Shown: piece after piece, positions 53,722 through 62,991 of the stretch
How the letters are laid out: every line of letters begins with the position of its first letter
Numbering within the stretch: the first letter of the stretch is position 1
Origin: Segatella copri
GTDB taxonomy: Bacteria; Bacteroidota; Bacteroidia; Bacteroidales; Bacteroidaceae
Reading direction: 5' to 3'
Length of the DNA: 64,000 nucleotides
NCBI RefSeq assembly: GCF_026015295.1
Contig: NZ_JAPDUW010000001.1
Coordinates: 1,054,001 to 1,118,000, forward strand
Position numbers and translations under genes: made by a program
Notes under the pieces: generated by a model
What the model saw: the letters and a program-made list of their open reading frames with translations, nothing else
What the model was told of the DNA's origin: nothing
Databases searched by the model: none

Positions 53722-54415
53722 CAGAAGAAGCAAGGTTGTTGCAGCCATTACCTTAGCGTTAATGCTGCTACCTACTATAGCTCATGCTCAGGTTGCCTCC
53801 AGCAATCCATTGGAGTATGTTGCCTTGGCTGAGGGAAACGAACTTATCAATGGTCAGATCAAGAACCAGATAGAAGACCAGCAGAAGACTGCATTCCTGC
53901 AGAACACCATCGCAGCCGAGTTCTCGCAGATTCACAAATGGGAAAAGAAGTACAACAGCTATCTGAAAACGGCATCGGGTTATGCTTCCACGTTGAAAGC
54001 CTGCACCTCGCTCTATGACGACGGTGTGAGAATCTTCATCAACTTGTGCAATCTGAAGAAGGCCATAGCAAGCAACCCACAGGGCATTGTGGCGACAGCG
54101 AGCATGAACAATCTCTATATCGAGACGGCCACAGAGCTCGTCACGGTATATACCACTTTAAAGGATGCCATAGCCAAAGGTGGCAATGAGAATATGCTCA
54201 CTGGTGCAGAACGAAGCAAAACCCTCTGGGAACTGAACGACCGTCTGGCACAGTTCAACAAGAAGTTGTCAAGGCTATGTCTAAGCATCAGATACTACAC
54301 CATGGCCGATGTCTGGAACAATGTCACGGCAGGAATGCTCGACCGGAGCAATGCCGAAATAGCCAGTCAAGCCCTTGGCAGATGGCGCAGATGTGCCAGA
54401 GTTGTAACACCATAA
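53702..54415 (+). CDS. Secreted helical protein with C-terminal RW motif
   Basis: This 237-residue protein has a signal peptide (MKLPTDNRRSKVVAAITLAL, cleavage after AHAQ) and a helical body (QIEDQQKTAFLQNTI, IHKWEKKYNSYLKTASGYAS). It ends with ALGRWRRCARV. Length, helix pattern and ending resemble the next gene product and the secreted proteins at 5705 and 6477. It overlaps the PH-domain gene by 20 bp. Probably a periplasmic part of the same machinery; family not certain. Confidence 0.65.
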   Translation: MKLPTDNRRSKVVAAITLALMLLPTIAHAQVASSNPLEYVALAEGNELINGQIKNQIEDQQKTAFLQNTIAAEFSQIHKWEKKYNSYLKTASGYASTLKACTSLYDDGVRIFINLCNLKKAIASNPQGIVATASMNNLYIETATELVTVYTTLKDAIAKGGNENMLTGAERSKTLWELNDRLAQFNKKLSRLCLSIRYYTMADVWNNVTAGMLDRSNAEIASQALGRWRRCARVVTP

Positions 54416-54440
54416 GAAATATTATTTGAGGATAACATTT

Positions 54441-55139
54441 ATGAAACGTCTCTATGCTCTCATATTACTTCTCTTTTCTCTCATCCTTCCCTTTGATGGG
54501 GAGGATGGGAGTTTTCTCCGTGCCCAGGGCAATGACCCTGTCCTGGCAGGTATGATATTCCAATATACCGACAAGGCCAAGAAAGAGTTGAAGCAGCAGG
54601 AACAGATGATGCAACTTGTATCTACAGGCCATATATGGATCAAGGAAGAGGTGGAAGGTACAACCAACCTACAGAAAGAGTTCAATAACTATCTTGACCG
54701 TTTCAACAGCATCATCAGCTATGCAGCTCAGATCTATGGTTTCTATCACGAGATAGACCGTCTCGTGGCACAACTCGGAACCTACAGCCACCAGCTCAGC
54801 CATCAGACGACCAATGCTCTTGCCGTGGCTCTGTCCTCCAATCGCAACAAACTCTATCGGGAACTTGTCATGAGCAGTGTCGAGATAGTCAATGATGTCA
54901 GGCAGGTATGCCTCTCTAATAACAAGATGACAGAGAAGCAGCGACTGGAGATAGTCTTTGGCATACGACCGAAACTCAAACTGATGAACCAGAAACTCAA
55001 ACGGTTGATACGGGCAGTAAAGTACACCAGACTGTCAGACGTTTGGGCAGAGATAGACTATGGAGCCAGGAGTGAAGTGGACAAACCTACTATTGTACAG
55101 CGATGTAAAGAACGATGGCGAATGAATGCAAGACCTTGA
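54441..55139 (+). CDS. Secreted helical protein, paralogue of the preceding gene
   Basis: This 232-residue protein uses the ATG at 54441 (MKRLYALILLLFSLILPFDG); the frame is open to a TTG at 54426 that would only add residues before the signal peptide. The body repeats the helical plan of the upstream protein (LQKEFNNYLDRFNSIISYAA, KQRLEIVFGIRPKLKL, VKYTRLSDVWAEID) and ends CKERWRMNARP. The gap after the upstream stop is 25 bp. It likely arose by duplication. Confidence 0.65.
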   Translation: MKRLYALILLLFSLILPFDGEDGSFLRAQGNDPVLAGMIFQYTDKAKKELKQQEQMMQLVSTGHIWIKEEVEGTTNLQKEFNNYLDRFNSIISYAAQIYGFYHEIDRLVAQLGTYSHQLSHQTTNALAVALSSNRNKLYRELVMSSVEIVNDVRQVCLSNNKMTEKQRLEIVFGIRPKLKLMNQKLKRLIRAVKYTRLSDVWAEIDYGARSEVDKPTIVQRCKERWRMNARP

Positions 55140-55202
55140 AGTAAAGGTTCAACATAATCAGATAACAAATAACAATACAATAATTTAGAAATACATAACA
55201 TT

Positions 55203-55880
55203 ATGGGTTGGGGTTCATTTTTGAAAGCAACTCTCCGATTGGGAGGAAGGATGACCAGTGCAACTGCACACTCAGTGGGCAGTGCTGTGCTTCATCCTCA
55301 GCAGACCTTGAAAGGCGTAGGTTCTGCCACTAAAAGCGCAGTTGTCGGAGGAAGTCTTGGTTACATTGGTTGGGAGAAACTCACCACGGACAAAAGCGTT
55401 GTAGGCATTGTCAGCGATGCCGTCATAGGAGAAGACACCACCAAGAAGATAGGCGACACTGTATCAGGGATTGGCGATGGCGTGAAAGACCTGAAAGACT
55501 CTGTTACAGGACTCTCTGACAATGTTAATGGGGCTATCAGCAGCGTGGATTCCAAGTGGAGCGGTATGTCTGGCTTCCTTAGAGCCGTGTTCTCTGGTAA
55601 TGGCGGTGACATGTTCGGAAACTTCTTCAGCAACATAGGCAAAGGAAACGTTTCAGGTCTCAGCCTTGTAGGACTTGTAGTCTCTGCCCTCCTCGTCTTC
55701 GGTCGCTTCGGATGGTTAGGCAAGATAGCTGGAGCCGTTCTCGGAATGATGATGATAGGCAACAATGCCAATCTAAGCAGCCTACTTGGTGGCAACAGTG
55801 ATCGTAAGACAAGCAACCACAAGGAAGAAGAAAAGCAGCAAGAAGTAGAGCAAACCAATACTGTAAGCAGACGAAGATAA
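55203..55880 (+). CDS. Glycine-rich membrane-associated protein
   Basis: This 225-residue protein has a Gly/Ser/Val-rich first half with repeated D-S-V-x-G-L-x-D-N-like turns (TVSGIGDGVKDLKDSVTGLS). A strongly hydrophobic segment is at about residues 155-190 (LSLVGLVVSALLVFGRFGWL, GKIAGAVLGMMMIG), and the tail is charged. No signal peptide. It could be an inner-membrane or pore-associated component. No family recognised. Confidence 0.6.
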   Translation: MGWGSFLKATLRLGGRMTSATAHSVGSAVLHPQQTLKGVGSATKSAVVGGSLGYIGWEKLTTDKSVVGIVSDAVIGEDTTKKIGDTVSGIGDGVKDLKDSVTGLSDNVNGAISSVDSKWSGMSGFLRAVFSGNGGDMFGNFFSNIGKGNVSGLSLVGLVVSALLVFGRFGWLGKIAGAVLGMMMIGNNANLSSLLGGNSDRKTSNHKEEEKQQEVEQTNTVSRRR

Positions 55881-55906
55881 CAAACATTATAACAAAGTAT
55901 TATACA

Positions 55907-56737
55907 ATGCACTATACACAAGAAATGATACTGCATTCCGACAGTGGCTATTGCATGCCATTCGAGGAAAGAAACGGAGAAGTGACCATGTCCCTGGGCT
56001 ACGGCAAACAGAAGCATCCGCACACAGGAGAATCATTTTTCCATCATGGAGTTGACTTCAAGGTCAGGAACTATCTGCTGTCTGCTGTAGCTACCGGCAA
56101 GGTGACAGGTCTGGGCAACGATGCCATTCACGGCATCTACCAGATTACCCGATACGATGACTATGAAGTGACCTATGCCCACCTGAGCAACGTGTTTGCC
56201 AACTACGGCAAAGAGGTAAAGGCAGGGCAAGTCATCGCTGTCAGTGCCGACTCCCTCCATGTAGAAGTCAAATACAAGGGCGAAGAACTCAATCCACTGG
56301 AGTTCCTCACCATGATCTATAGCAATCTGAAAGTGATGGAACAGAACGGCAAGCCAGGCGCAGCACCTCAGTTCGTCACTCTTGACATGGATGTTCATAC
56401 CATGTATGACAAAGACCAGAAGGAGATTGAAGACCTCATGATGCGTTTCTTCCCCGACTACATGAGCGACATGAGCCAAGGCATCTATGCCCTACCAGAG
56501 CATACGGAACTTGCACTTCGCAACATCTTCACCATGTCGGCCATGAAGAATTACTTCTATGAAACCCTGCCTTCCATGGCGAATCCATTGGGAATGGGAT
56601 CAAGAAGCATTCCAATAGCCGAGCGAGTACAGAACCTCCTTATTGGAGATTTTCTAAACTATCTCGCCTTGCGCCATCAGATCTTTCTGTCAAGCATGAG
56701 CGCCATCGAAAAAAAAAAGCACAAGACCGGGCAATAG
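55907..56737 (+). CDS. M23-like peptidase domain protein, zero-frame product ending at an A10 run
   Basis: This 276-residue product has an M23-like core: FFHHGVD (His46, Asp50), TYAHLS (His92) and DSLHVE. The last motif has Ser116 where M23 enzymes have the first His of HxH, while the metal-binding His118 remains, so it may bind zinc without normal catalysis. No signal peptide is seen. The frame ends at TAG 27 bp after ten consecutive A bases (56709-56718). Reading one base back there opens the following 108-codon frame (see next entry). A longer protein of about 378 residues, by ribosomal slippage or an indel, is therefore likely. Confidence 0.75.
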   Translation: MHYTQEMILHSDSGYCMPFEERNGEVTMSLGYGKQKHPHTGESFFHHGVDFKVRNYLLSAVATGKVTGLGNDAIHGIYQITRYDDYEVTYAHLSNVFANYGKEVKAGQVIAVSADSLHVEVKYKGEELNPLEFLTMIYSNLKVMEQNGKPGAAPQFVTLDMDVHTMYDKDQKEIEDLMMRFFPDYMSDMSQGIYALPEHTELALRNIFTMSAMKNYFYETLPSMANPLGMGSRSIPIAERVQNLLIGDFLNYLALRHQIFLSSMSAIEKKKHKTGQ

Positions 56738-57042
56738 CGACAAGCGGAATAGTTGACCCACTGGCAGAACTGGACATCGATGTTCAAAGCTTCGACATTC
56801 CACGCCTGGTGAGCGTCTATCCCGACAAGTCGGGAATCAGATGGTGGACTAAGGCTTGGTTCAACAACAGCGAGAAAGGCGAAGCTGCCATTGAGATAGA
56901 AAGAAATCTGGCCATCAAGTTCATCAACGACAACATCGAGAAGGACGAATGGCTGGAGGAATATTTCCCGAAACAGATGGAAGTCTATCACAACGCCATC
57001 GAACAGACCAGGGAGCAAATTCTCAACCAATTAAACTTGTAA
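56719..57042 (+). pseudogene. C-terminal part of the M23-like protein in the -1 frame
   Basis: From GCA at 56719 the -1 frame reads AQDRAIATSGIVDPLAELD, then FDIPRLVSVYPDKSG and WLEEYFPKQMEVYHNA, to a stop at 57040-57042, 10 bp before the next gene. It has normal coding composition but lacks a good start; the first is GTG at 56809 in mid-sequence. The join to the zero frame occurs at GAA AAA AAA AAG, which contains the classical A AAA AAG slip heptamer in register. The three explanations are programmed -1 slippage, a one-base deletion in the A run, or a sequencing error. Confidence 0.7.
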
Positions 57043-57052
57043 ACATAAAGCT

Positions 57053-58444
57053 ATGGTAGAGTCAAAACAGGATAAAATATTCAATACTAAGGTCATACCG
57101 ATTATGAATAAAGTTCGGAATGACCTACAGAACAAGCTTGCAGACGAGTTGCGGTCAAACTCCAATTCGTTTGCAGGTCTGATGGCAGCAGCAGCTGGAC
57201 CTGACGGTGGTATGGCATCCATGCAGGCGCAAAATGACACCCTCAAATACACAGGCAAATGGACATCCAAGACCACGGAAGACTATATTGCGATGGTCAA
57301 GAAAGAGTTGAAGCGACAGCATATCACGGTCAATGCTTCCATGGAACAGAAGATGATTGACAAGATGATAAAGGACAAAATACCGAAATCATCCATCGAC
57401 TACATCATACGAAAGGCTGCCACGAGTACCATCTTCTACCTACCGCAGGAAGTCGCAAAATCGCCATTGGATCACAAGATAGACTCGGAGGCAGAGAAGC
57501 GGTATAAGCCATCGGTCTGGGAAAAGAACGCTGGTATAGCCCTTGGCTCTGTAACCGACCTTGCCTGTATGGGAGGATTGGGAGGTGGCTTGAAGACTGC
57601 TGCCACCTGGATAGGAAGCGACATGCTCGTCACTCATGTTGGTGACAAACTCAATGACCGTTCCGATGTTCCCATGATCATTGCACCGGGAAAGGAGGAT
57701 GAATACAGACGAACGCAGCAGGAAAAGAAGAAACAAGCGGAGCAGAAACCACAGAACAAGCCACAATCTGAGGAAGGAGCACAACAGGCGGAACCAACAG
57801 AAGAAGTAAACCAATCTGAAGGTGAAACCAACAACACGCAGCCTGAACAGACTAACATGAACGGTTGGCAAGGGCTTCTCACGTCATTCGGCCTCAATGG
57901 TATCAGCGATATAGGTCATAATCTTGGTTATGTATTGGCCATGCTTCCAGATATGCTCGTAGGCATGTTCACCGGTAAGACCAAGTCCATCAATATCAAG
58001 GATAACATGATGCCTATTGCAAGCATTGTTGCAGGTATGTTTGTCAAGAACCCGATTCTCAAAATGGTGCTCATAGGCATGGGAGGTATGAATCTTCTCA
58101 ATAAGGCAGGACATGAAGCCTTGGACAACTTCAAGACACAGGATCATCCGCAACAAGCTGGTGGCAGAGTCAACTATCGCATCTATCCCGAAGAGCCTCT
58201 GAATGCACGCATCCAGAATCCGGAGATAAGAGCCAACTGCCTAATCGCAACCATTGACAGAGTGCCATGTACCATAGCCCTTCCAGAAAAAGTTGTGGAT
58301 GCCTACCGTCAAGGAGCGCTGCCTCTCAACACCCTTGCCAATGCTGTGCTGGCAAAGAATGACCAGATGCGACAGATAGCATCCGAGAAATACGAGGCTG
58401 GCGAACGACAGACTGTCATCGAGAGACCACTTGCTCAAAGATAA
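57053..58444 (+). CDS. Unrecognised 463-residue protein with acidic/Gln-rich linker and membrane segments
   Basis: This protein begins MVESKQDKIFNTKVIPIMNK. It has a helical first part (KIPKSSIDYIIRKAATSTIF), a low-complexity linker rich in Gln/Glu/Pro (about residues 217-270), and a hydrophobic stretch (NLGYVLAMLPDMLVGMF, IASIVAGMFVKNPILKMVLI, about 285-350). The end (CLIATIDRVPCTIALPEKVV) resembles DUF3945-type tails. It starts 10 bp after the -1 frame stop. It is probably an element-encoded membrane-associated protein. Confidence 0.65.
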   Translation: MVESKQDKIFNTKVIPIMNKVRNDLQNKLADELRSNSNSFAGLMAAAAGPDGGMASMQAQNDTLKYTGKWTSKTTEDYIAMVKKELKRQHITVNASMEQKMIDKMIKDKIPKSSIDYIIRKAATSTIFYLPQEVAKSPLDHKIDSEAEKRYKPSVWEKNAGIALGSVTDLACMGGLGGGLKTAATWIGSDMLVTHVGDKLNDRSDVPMIIAPGKEDEYRRTQQEKKKQAEQKPQNKPQSEEGAQQAEPTEEVNQSEGETNNTQPEQTNMNGWQGLLTSFGLNGISDIGHNLGYVLAMLPDMLVGMFTGKTKSINIKDNMMPIASIVAGMFVKNPILKMVLIGMGGMNLLNKAGHEALDNFKTQDHPQQAGGRVNYRIYPEEPLNARIQNPEIRANCLIATIDRVPCTIALPEKVVDAYRQGALPLNTLANAVLAKNDQMRQIASEKYEAGERQTVIERPLAQR

Positions 58445-58456
58445 CATAGAACAAAG

Positions 58457-58897
58457 ATGAAAAGATACTGGTATAAATTCCGTGTCAAATATGGCAAAGC
58501 CCTTGACACAGGAAAGAACAAAAAAGTCAGTGAAGAATACCTGGTAGATGCCGAGAGCTTCACCGAGACAGAGAAACGTGCCACCAAAGCTGCTACCGAG
58601 CTTATCGGAACCAGAGACTTCGACATCACAGCCATCTCACGTGAATCTATCACGGAAATCCTGAAAGAAGATGAAAAAGAAGGCAACCACTGGTACAAGA
58701 CCGTCGTCTCCCTTGTCACTGAGGATGAAGAAACTGGCGTAAAGAAGTTCTCACCACAGACCATCTACGTCAATGCTCCTTCGACAAAGGAAGCAGACCA
58801 CATGCTACGTCAGCACATGAGCAGCAGTGTGACAGAGTGGAAAATCAAATCCATAGCCGAGACCAAGGTTCTTGGTGTTCTTGGCTATAAGCAATGA
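58457..58897 (+). CDS. DUF4494 domain protein
   Basis: This 146-residue protein matches the DUF4494 pattern: [15 protein letters not shown] at the start, [36 protein letters not shown] and [19 protein letters not shown]4494 proteins are widespread in Bacteroidales mobile elements and prophages and have no assigned function. The gene is 12 bp after its neighbour. Confidence 0.8.
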   Translation: MKRYWYKFRVKYGKALDTGKNKKVSEEYLVDAESFTETEKRATKAATELIGTRDFDITAISRESITEILKEDEKEGNHWYKTVVSLVTEDEETGVKKFSPQTIYVNAPSTKEADHMLRQHMSSSVTEWKIKSIAETKVLGVLGYKQ

Positions 58898-58916
58898 TCA
58901 CAAAAACATCATATCC

Positions 58917-61358
58917 ATGACAGAAAAGAATCAGCAAGAAAAGATGGCTGCAGAACGTCAGGTGGAACTGTTCACCAAGGCGTTTGGGAAAGCCAAGGAA
59001 GATAAAGGCATTTGGCTGGACAACAACGGTCGCAAGGCTCCTGGACTCTACCAGAAGCATTTGCAGGTATCAGCCTTCAATGCCATCATCTTAGGAATGC
59101 ACGCCGCTCAAAACGGCTACAAGACCAACCAATATACGCTTTTTTCGGAAGCGAAGAAACGTGGCGAGTCTGTTCAATCAAAAGAGAAAGGAGTACCGTT
59201 CCTCTGGTACAACTGGAACGAGTATGTCAACAAGCACAACCCTGAGGACAAAATCAGCCGTGCAGACTACCAGTCTCTCCCTTCAGACAAGCAAGCTGAC
59301 TACAAAGGCATCAGAAGCCGTGAAGTAAGAGCCTTGTTCAATATCGAGCAGACTACCCTACCCATGGTTGACAAGACCGCCTTTGAAGCTACTGTCCAGA
59401 AATACGGCAGGTTGAACGACCGAAAAGATGTTGAGTCTGCCTCCACAACCATTCGCAAAGGTGTAGAAGAGCTTCTGGAGAAGGCACGTGAGAACATGGT
59501 CGAAATCCGCAGTGACTCTACAGGTGTAGCACATTACGACAGCAAGAAAGACATTGTCTTCCTGCCCAAAGCATCTTCATACGAACACTATGAGGATTAT
59601 GCCCGTGATGCAGTATCGCTACTTGTTACAGCGACTGGCCATGGGCAGCGACTAGCCCGTGAAGGTATGGTAACGAAGAAAGGAAAGGTCTCTGCAGAGG
59701 ATGCCATGAAGCAGGAGCGTCTGGTCACAGAGGTTGCTACAGCCGTAAAGCTTCAGGAATTGGGAATCTCAGCCAAGCTCTCCCTGGAAAGCATGGCTAT
59801 GACCGATTATTGGTCAAGAGAACTGAAAGAGAACCCCTGTCTCATTGATATACTGGAGAGGGATGTCAACAATGCCGTTGATATGCTCCACAAGGCAGAA
59901 CGTGGCGAAAAGGTTGAATTGAACAGCAAGACTGCCAGAAACCAGGCAGATGCCATCAAGAGCATCCTTCCAAAGCACTACTATGTGGCTGACGAGATCA
60001 AGACCCTTCCCAACAAGTCCACCAAGGAGTTTGTCCTTGTAAAGGACGCAGAGGGTAAGATGGCTGACGTAGTCCTTCCGGAAGGTGCATCCTTAGGTAT
60101 GGATAACGACATCCCTGGCATGAAAAAAGGACGTATCGAGCATGCCCTACAGAAGGAAGGATATGAAACTGTCACCTTCTATAATGTTGATGGTTCCATG
60201 GGCTACCGTCCTGACGACAGTTTCTTTGACGGCAAGGCAGTCTCTGTTGCCAGACTCAACAACTGGAGCCTGGAGACCATCACCCTGCTCGATGTTTCGG
60301 ATGCCGTAAAACGCTCAGGAGCCGTGGACTTCGACAAGATTCTGATGCTGCGTGACGATGAGGGCAAGTGGGCTCTCTATCTGAAGCCTGAGAATGAAAA
60401 GGCTTTCAGCGTATATCCAGACAAGGCCGATGTCAACCTGTTCTTCACCACAGTAAAGCAAGGAGACGAGGAGCTTTCAGACACTATGCGTCAGGACATG
60501 GCACAGAAATACTACATGGAAGCTTCCAATAAGCCGGAAATGAAAGTTGACCTCTTCAAGAGCAACGTTCCTGCCGAAGAGGTGGACAAAATCCAACGTG
60601 TCAACATCTTCAAGACCAAAGAGACGGACAATCAGCCGAGTGTCATCCTCTGTATGCCTACAGTGAATGGTGAAAAGCTCAAACCTCGTGAGATCTCACC
60701 ATCCCAGTGGCAACGTATGTGGCTCGCCGAGAACATGCAGGATTACAAGAAACACCTTGCTGCCAGTCTTTTTGCCGATGTACTGCGCAAAGACCGGACC
60801 GATGCGGTAGCTGTAGGCACTGAAAAATCGGAGCAGGAAGCCCAGAGCAATGAGGTAAAGCAGAACACCGCTCAGCAAGAGGAAGACAAGGCTACGGAGG
60901 AACAGAAAGAGGAAACTCCAGAAAAGAAAGAGCAGAAGGAAGAAAAGGCAAAGGAAGAGAAGACGAAGGCTGAGACAAAGGCTGCCGTTGTAGCAATGAC
61001 TCCGATGTTAAAGCAATTCTACGAGCTAAAAGGCAAACATCCTGATGCAGTGTTACTTTTCCGTTGTGGAGACTTCTACGAGACCTATAGCCAGGATGCA
61101 GAGAAAGCTTCAAAGATCCTGGGCATCACGCTTACCAAGAGTTCCCATACCAAGGATGCTGACGGCAAACCTTTGACCATGGCAGGTTTCCCATATCATG
61201 CTCTCGACACCTATCTGCCGAAACTCATCCGTGCAGGAGAACGGGTTGCCATCTGCGACCAGTTGGAAGCCCCCAAACGTGCCACTGAGGAAATTTCTCC
61301 CTCCAAGGTAGAGACTCCTCAGCAGGAACAGAACAATTCATCAGGAATACACAGATAA
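58917..61358 (+). CDS. ArdC-like protein with degenerate zincin motif, fused to a MutS domain I
   Basis: This 813-residue protein starts at ATG 58917 ([19 protein letters not shown]); a TTG at 58872 lies in the previous gene. Residues about 15-130 resemble the ArdC N-terminal ssDNA-binding domain ([32 protein letters not shown]). Residues about 190-300 match the ArdC zincin-like region, but the HExxH helix is replaced by [17 protein letters not shown], so protease activity is unlikely. After a Glu/Lys-rich linker (about 640-690), residues 695-790 are a MutS domain [45 protein letters not shown]. The Phe-x-Glu of mismatch readers is kept. Confidence 0.78.
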   Translation: MTEKNQQEKMAAERQVELFTKAFGKAKEDKGIWLDNNGRKAPGLYQKHLQVSAFNAIILGMHAAQNGYKTNQYTLFSEAKKRGESVQSKEKGVPFLWYNWNEYVNKHNPEDKISRADYQSLPSDKQADYKGIRSREVRALFNIEQTTLPMVDKTAFEATVQKYGRLNDRKDVESASTTIRKGVEELLEKARENMVEIRSDSTGVAHYDSKKDIVFLPKASSYEHYEDYARDAVSLLVTATGHGQRLAREGMVTKKGKVSAEDAMKQERLVTEVATAVKLQELGISAKLSLESMAMTDYWSRELKENPCLIDILERDVNNAVDMLHKAERGEKVELNSKTARNQADAIKSILPKHYYVADEIKTLPNKSTKEFVLVKDAEGKMADVVLPEGASLGMDNDIPGMKKGRIEHALQKEGYETVTFYNVDGSMGYRPDDSFFDGKAVSVARLNNWSLETITLLDVSDAVKRSGAVDFDKILMLRDDEGKWALYLKPENEKAFSVYPDKADVNLFFTTVKQGDEELSDTMRQDMAQKYYMEASNKPEMKVDLFKSNVPAEEVDKIQRVNIFKTKETDNQPSVILCMPTVNGEKLKPREISPSQWQRMWLAENMQDYKKHLAASLFADVLRKDRTDAVAVGTEKSEQEAQSNEVKQNTAQQEEDKATEEQKEETPEKKEQKEEKAKEEKTKAETKAAVVAMTPMLKQFYELKGKHPDAVLLFRCGDFYETYSQDAEKASKILGITLTKSSHTKDADGKPLTMAGFPYHALDTYLPKLIRAGERVAICDQLEAPKRATEEISPSKVETPQQEQNNSSGIHR

Positions 61359-61370
61359 CATGTAATCATC

Positions 61371-62963
61371 ATGTCAAGGAATCAAGAATATGTAGAACAA
61401 TATGCATCGTATGCCATGGAGCAGATGCGCCGATATGGCATACCTGCTTCTGTAACCCTTGCACAAGGCATCTGCGAGAGTGCAAGCGGACAGAGCGAGT
61501 TATCCCGAAAGGGAAACAATCATTTCGGCATCAAGGCTACTTCCGGTTGGGTTCAGAACGGAGGCAAGTACCTTGTATATACCGATGACCGTCCCAACGA
61601 GAAGTTCTGTCAATATGCTTCTGTTGGCGACTCATACGAGCATCATTCCCAGTTTCTGAAAGGAAACAAGAGATACAGCTCGCTCTTCAAGCTATCCCCT
61701 GATGACTACAAGGGATGGACAAACGGACTGCAGAACTCCGGCTATGCCTCCAACAAGAAGTACGCTTCAAGTCTTCAGAGCATCATCGAGAAGAACAACC
61801 TGCAGAAGTATGACCAGATGGTCATGAAGGAGATGAAAGCGCAAGGAAAATCATTCGGTACCGAAACCAATCCTCGTCAGCAAGGAGAACAAAACAGCCA
61901 GAAGACGAGAGTTTCAAAGCCTGCGGAGAGTGAAAAGTATTCCTATCCCTTGAAGAGAAACGAGTTTATGCTCGTCACATCACCCTTCGGAATGAGGAAA
62001 GATCCGCTCAATCCGGCCAACACGCAAATGCACAAGGGCATCGACATTCAAGCCAAGCATGACTATGTACTGGCTACGGAAGATAAGGGTAAGGTCACTC
62101 GGGTCAACAACAATCCGAATACTGCAGGTGGACTGTCTGTAACTGTAGAATACAACAGAAATAACGGCAGCAAGTATCAATGTACCTACATGCACCTGAG
62201 CAGCATTGCCGTAAAGACAGGCGACACTGTAAATGCCGGTCAGCGATTGGGCGTGACTGGCAATACGGGAACCAGAACCACTGGTGAGCATCTGCATTTT
62301 GGGGTGAAAAGCATCTCTGCGGATGGCAAGGCACGGGATATAGACCCAGCGGCATATCTTGCAGAAATCTCTCAAAAGGGAAACATCCAGTTGCAGACTC
62401 TCCACAACGGCAAGGACATCACCGCTCAGTACAAGGTTAGCAATCCTGCCTCACAAGGCGAAGTGACTGACACGGCACAAAGTCCTGAAGACTGGATGAA
62501 GAAACTTCTGTCATCAGAGGACAGCGGAGTGAAAATGCCAGGCGATGACCCTGTCATTGAGATGGCTATGACCATGTTCACCTCTCTCATGGCACTTGCC
62601 CTGCAGATAGACAACAAGAGCGAAGAAGAGAAAATGCAGACTGTGACCGACTCGGTTGTCAGCAAGAGCATCGACCTCTCCTCGCTCCTTCCCTCTTATA
62701 AAGCCTGCTCCGTGAACATTCAGGATGGTAAGCCTTATCTCCATGTAAATAACGGAACCGTCCAGTTTACAAGAGAAATGACCCAGGCAGAAATGACAAA
62801 GCTCCAGCAGACGCTCGGCAATGCCAATCTGAGCGATGAAGACAAGCGAAGAGGTGTTGCCTCTATCATACAGGCTGCAACCGTATCTCAGCAGATGTCA
62901 CAGAACTACCAGAAAGGCGTTGACAATCAGCAGGACAAACAGGAATCTGTTCAAATTAAATAA
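61371..62963 (+). CDS. Glucosaminidase plus M23 peptidase, dual cell-wall hydrolase
   Basis: This 530-residue protein has an N-terminal glucosaminidase (GH73-type) domain: SVTLAQGICESASGQSELSR (catalytic Glu near residue 39), NHFGIKA, GDSYEHHSQFL and YASNKKYASSLQSII. A linker then leads to a complete M23 domain at about 190-330: SPFGMRKDPLN, HKGIDIQAKHD, YMHLSSIAV and GEHLHFGV. The last 200 residues are unassigned. No signal peptide is seen, so export may use the mating channel. It is 12 bp after the ArdC-MutS fusion gene. Confidence 0.88.
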   Translation: MSRNQEYVEQYASYAMEQMRRYGIPASVTLAQGICESASGQSELSRKGNNHFGIKATSGWVQNGGKYLVYTDDRPNEKFCQYASVGDSYEHHSQFLKGNKRYSSLFKLSPDDYKGWTNGLQNSGYASNKKYASSLQSIIEKNNLQKYDQMVMKEMKAQGKSFGTETNPRQQGEQNSQKTRVSKPAESEKYSYPLKRNEFMLVTSPFGMRKDPLNPANTQMHKGIDIQAKHDYVLATEDKGKVTRVNNNPNTAGGLSVTVEYNRNNGSKYQCTYMHLSSIAVKTGDTVNAGQRLGVTGNTGTRTTGEHLHFGVKSISADGKARDIDPAAYLAEISQKGNIQLQTLHNGKDITAQYKVSNPASQGEVTDTAQSPEDWMKKLLSSEDSGVKMPGDDPVIEMAMTMFTSLMALALQIDNKSEEEKMQTVTDSVVSKSIDLSSLLPSYKACSVNIQDGKPYLHVNNGTVQFTREMTQAEMTKLQQTLGNANLSDEDKRRGVASIIQAATVSQQMSQNYQKGVDNQQDKQESVQIK

Positions 62964-62991
62964 TGAAGTAAAACAATAAGCCAAGTTTATT

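Noticed and set aside
55361..56023. 220-codon minus-strand frame across two genes
   Set aside because: Low-complexity Leu/Ser/Pro translation opposite two well-spaced operon genes; no start context.
56809..57042. Independent 77-residue gene starting at GTG 56809
   Set aside because: The frame is open and coding-like well upstream to the A10 run, so it is better explained as the continuation of the 55907 gene.
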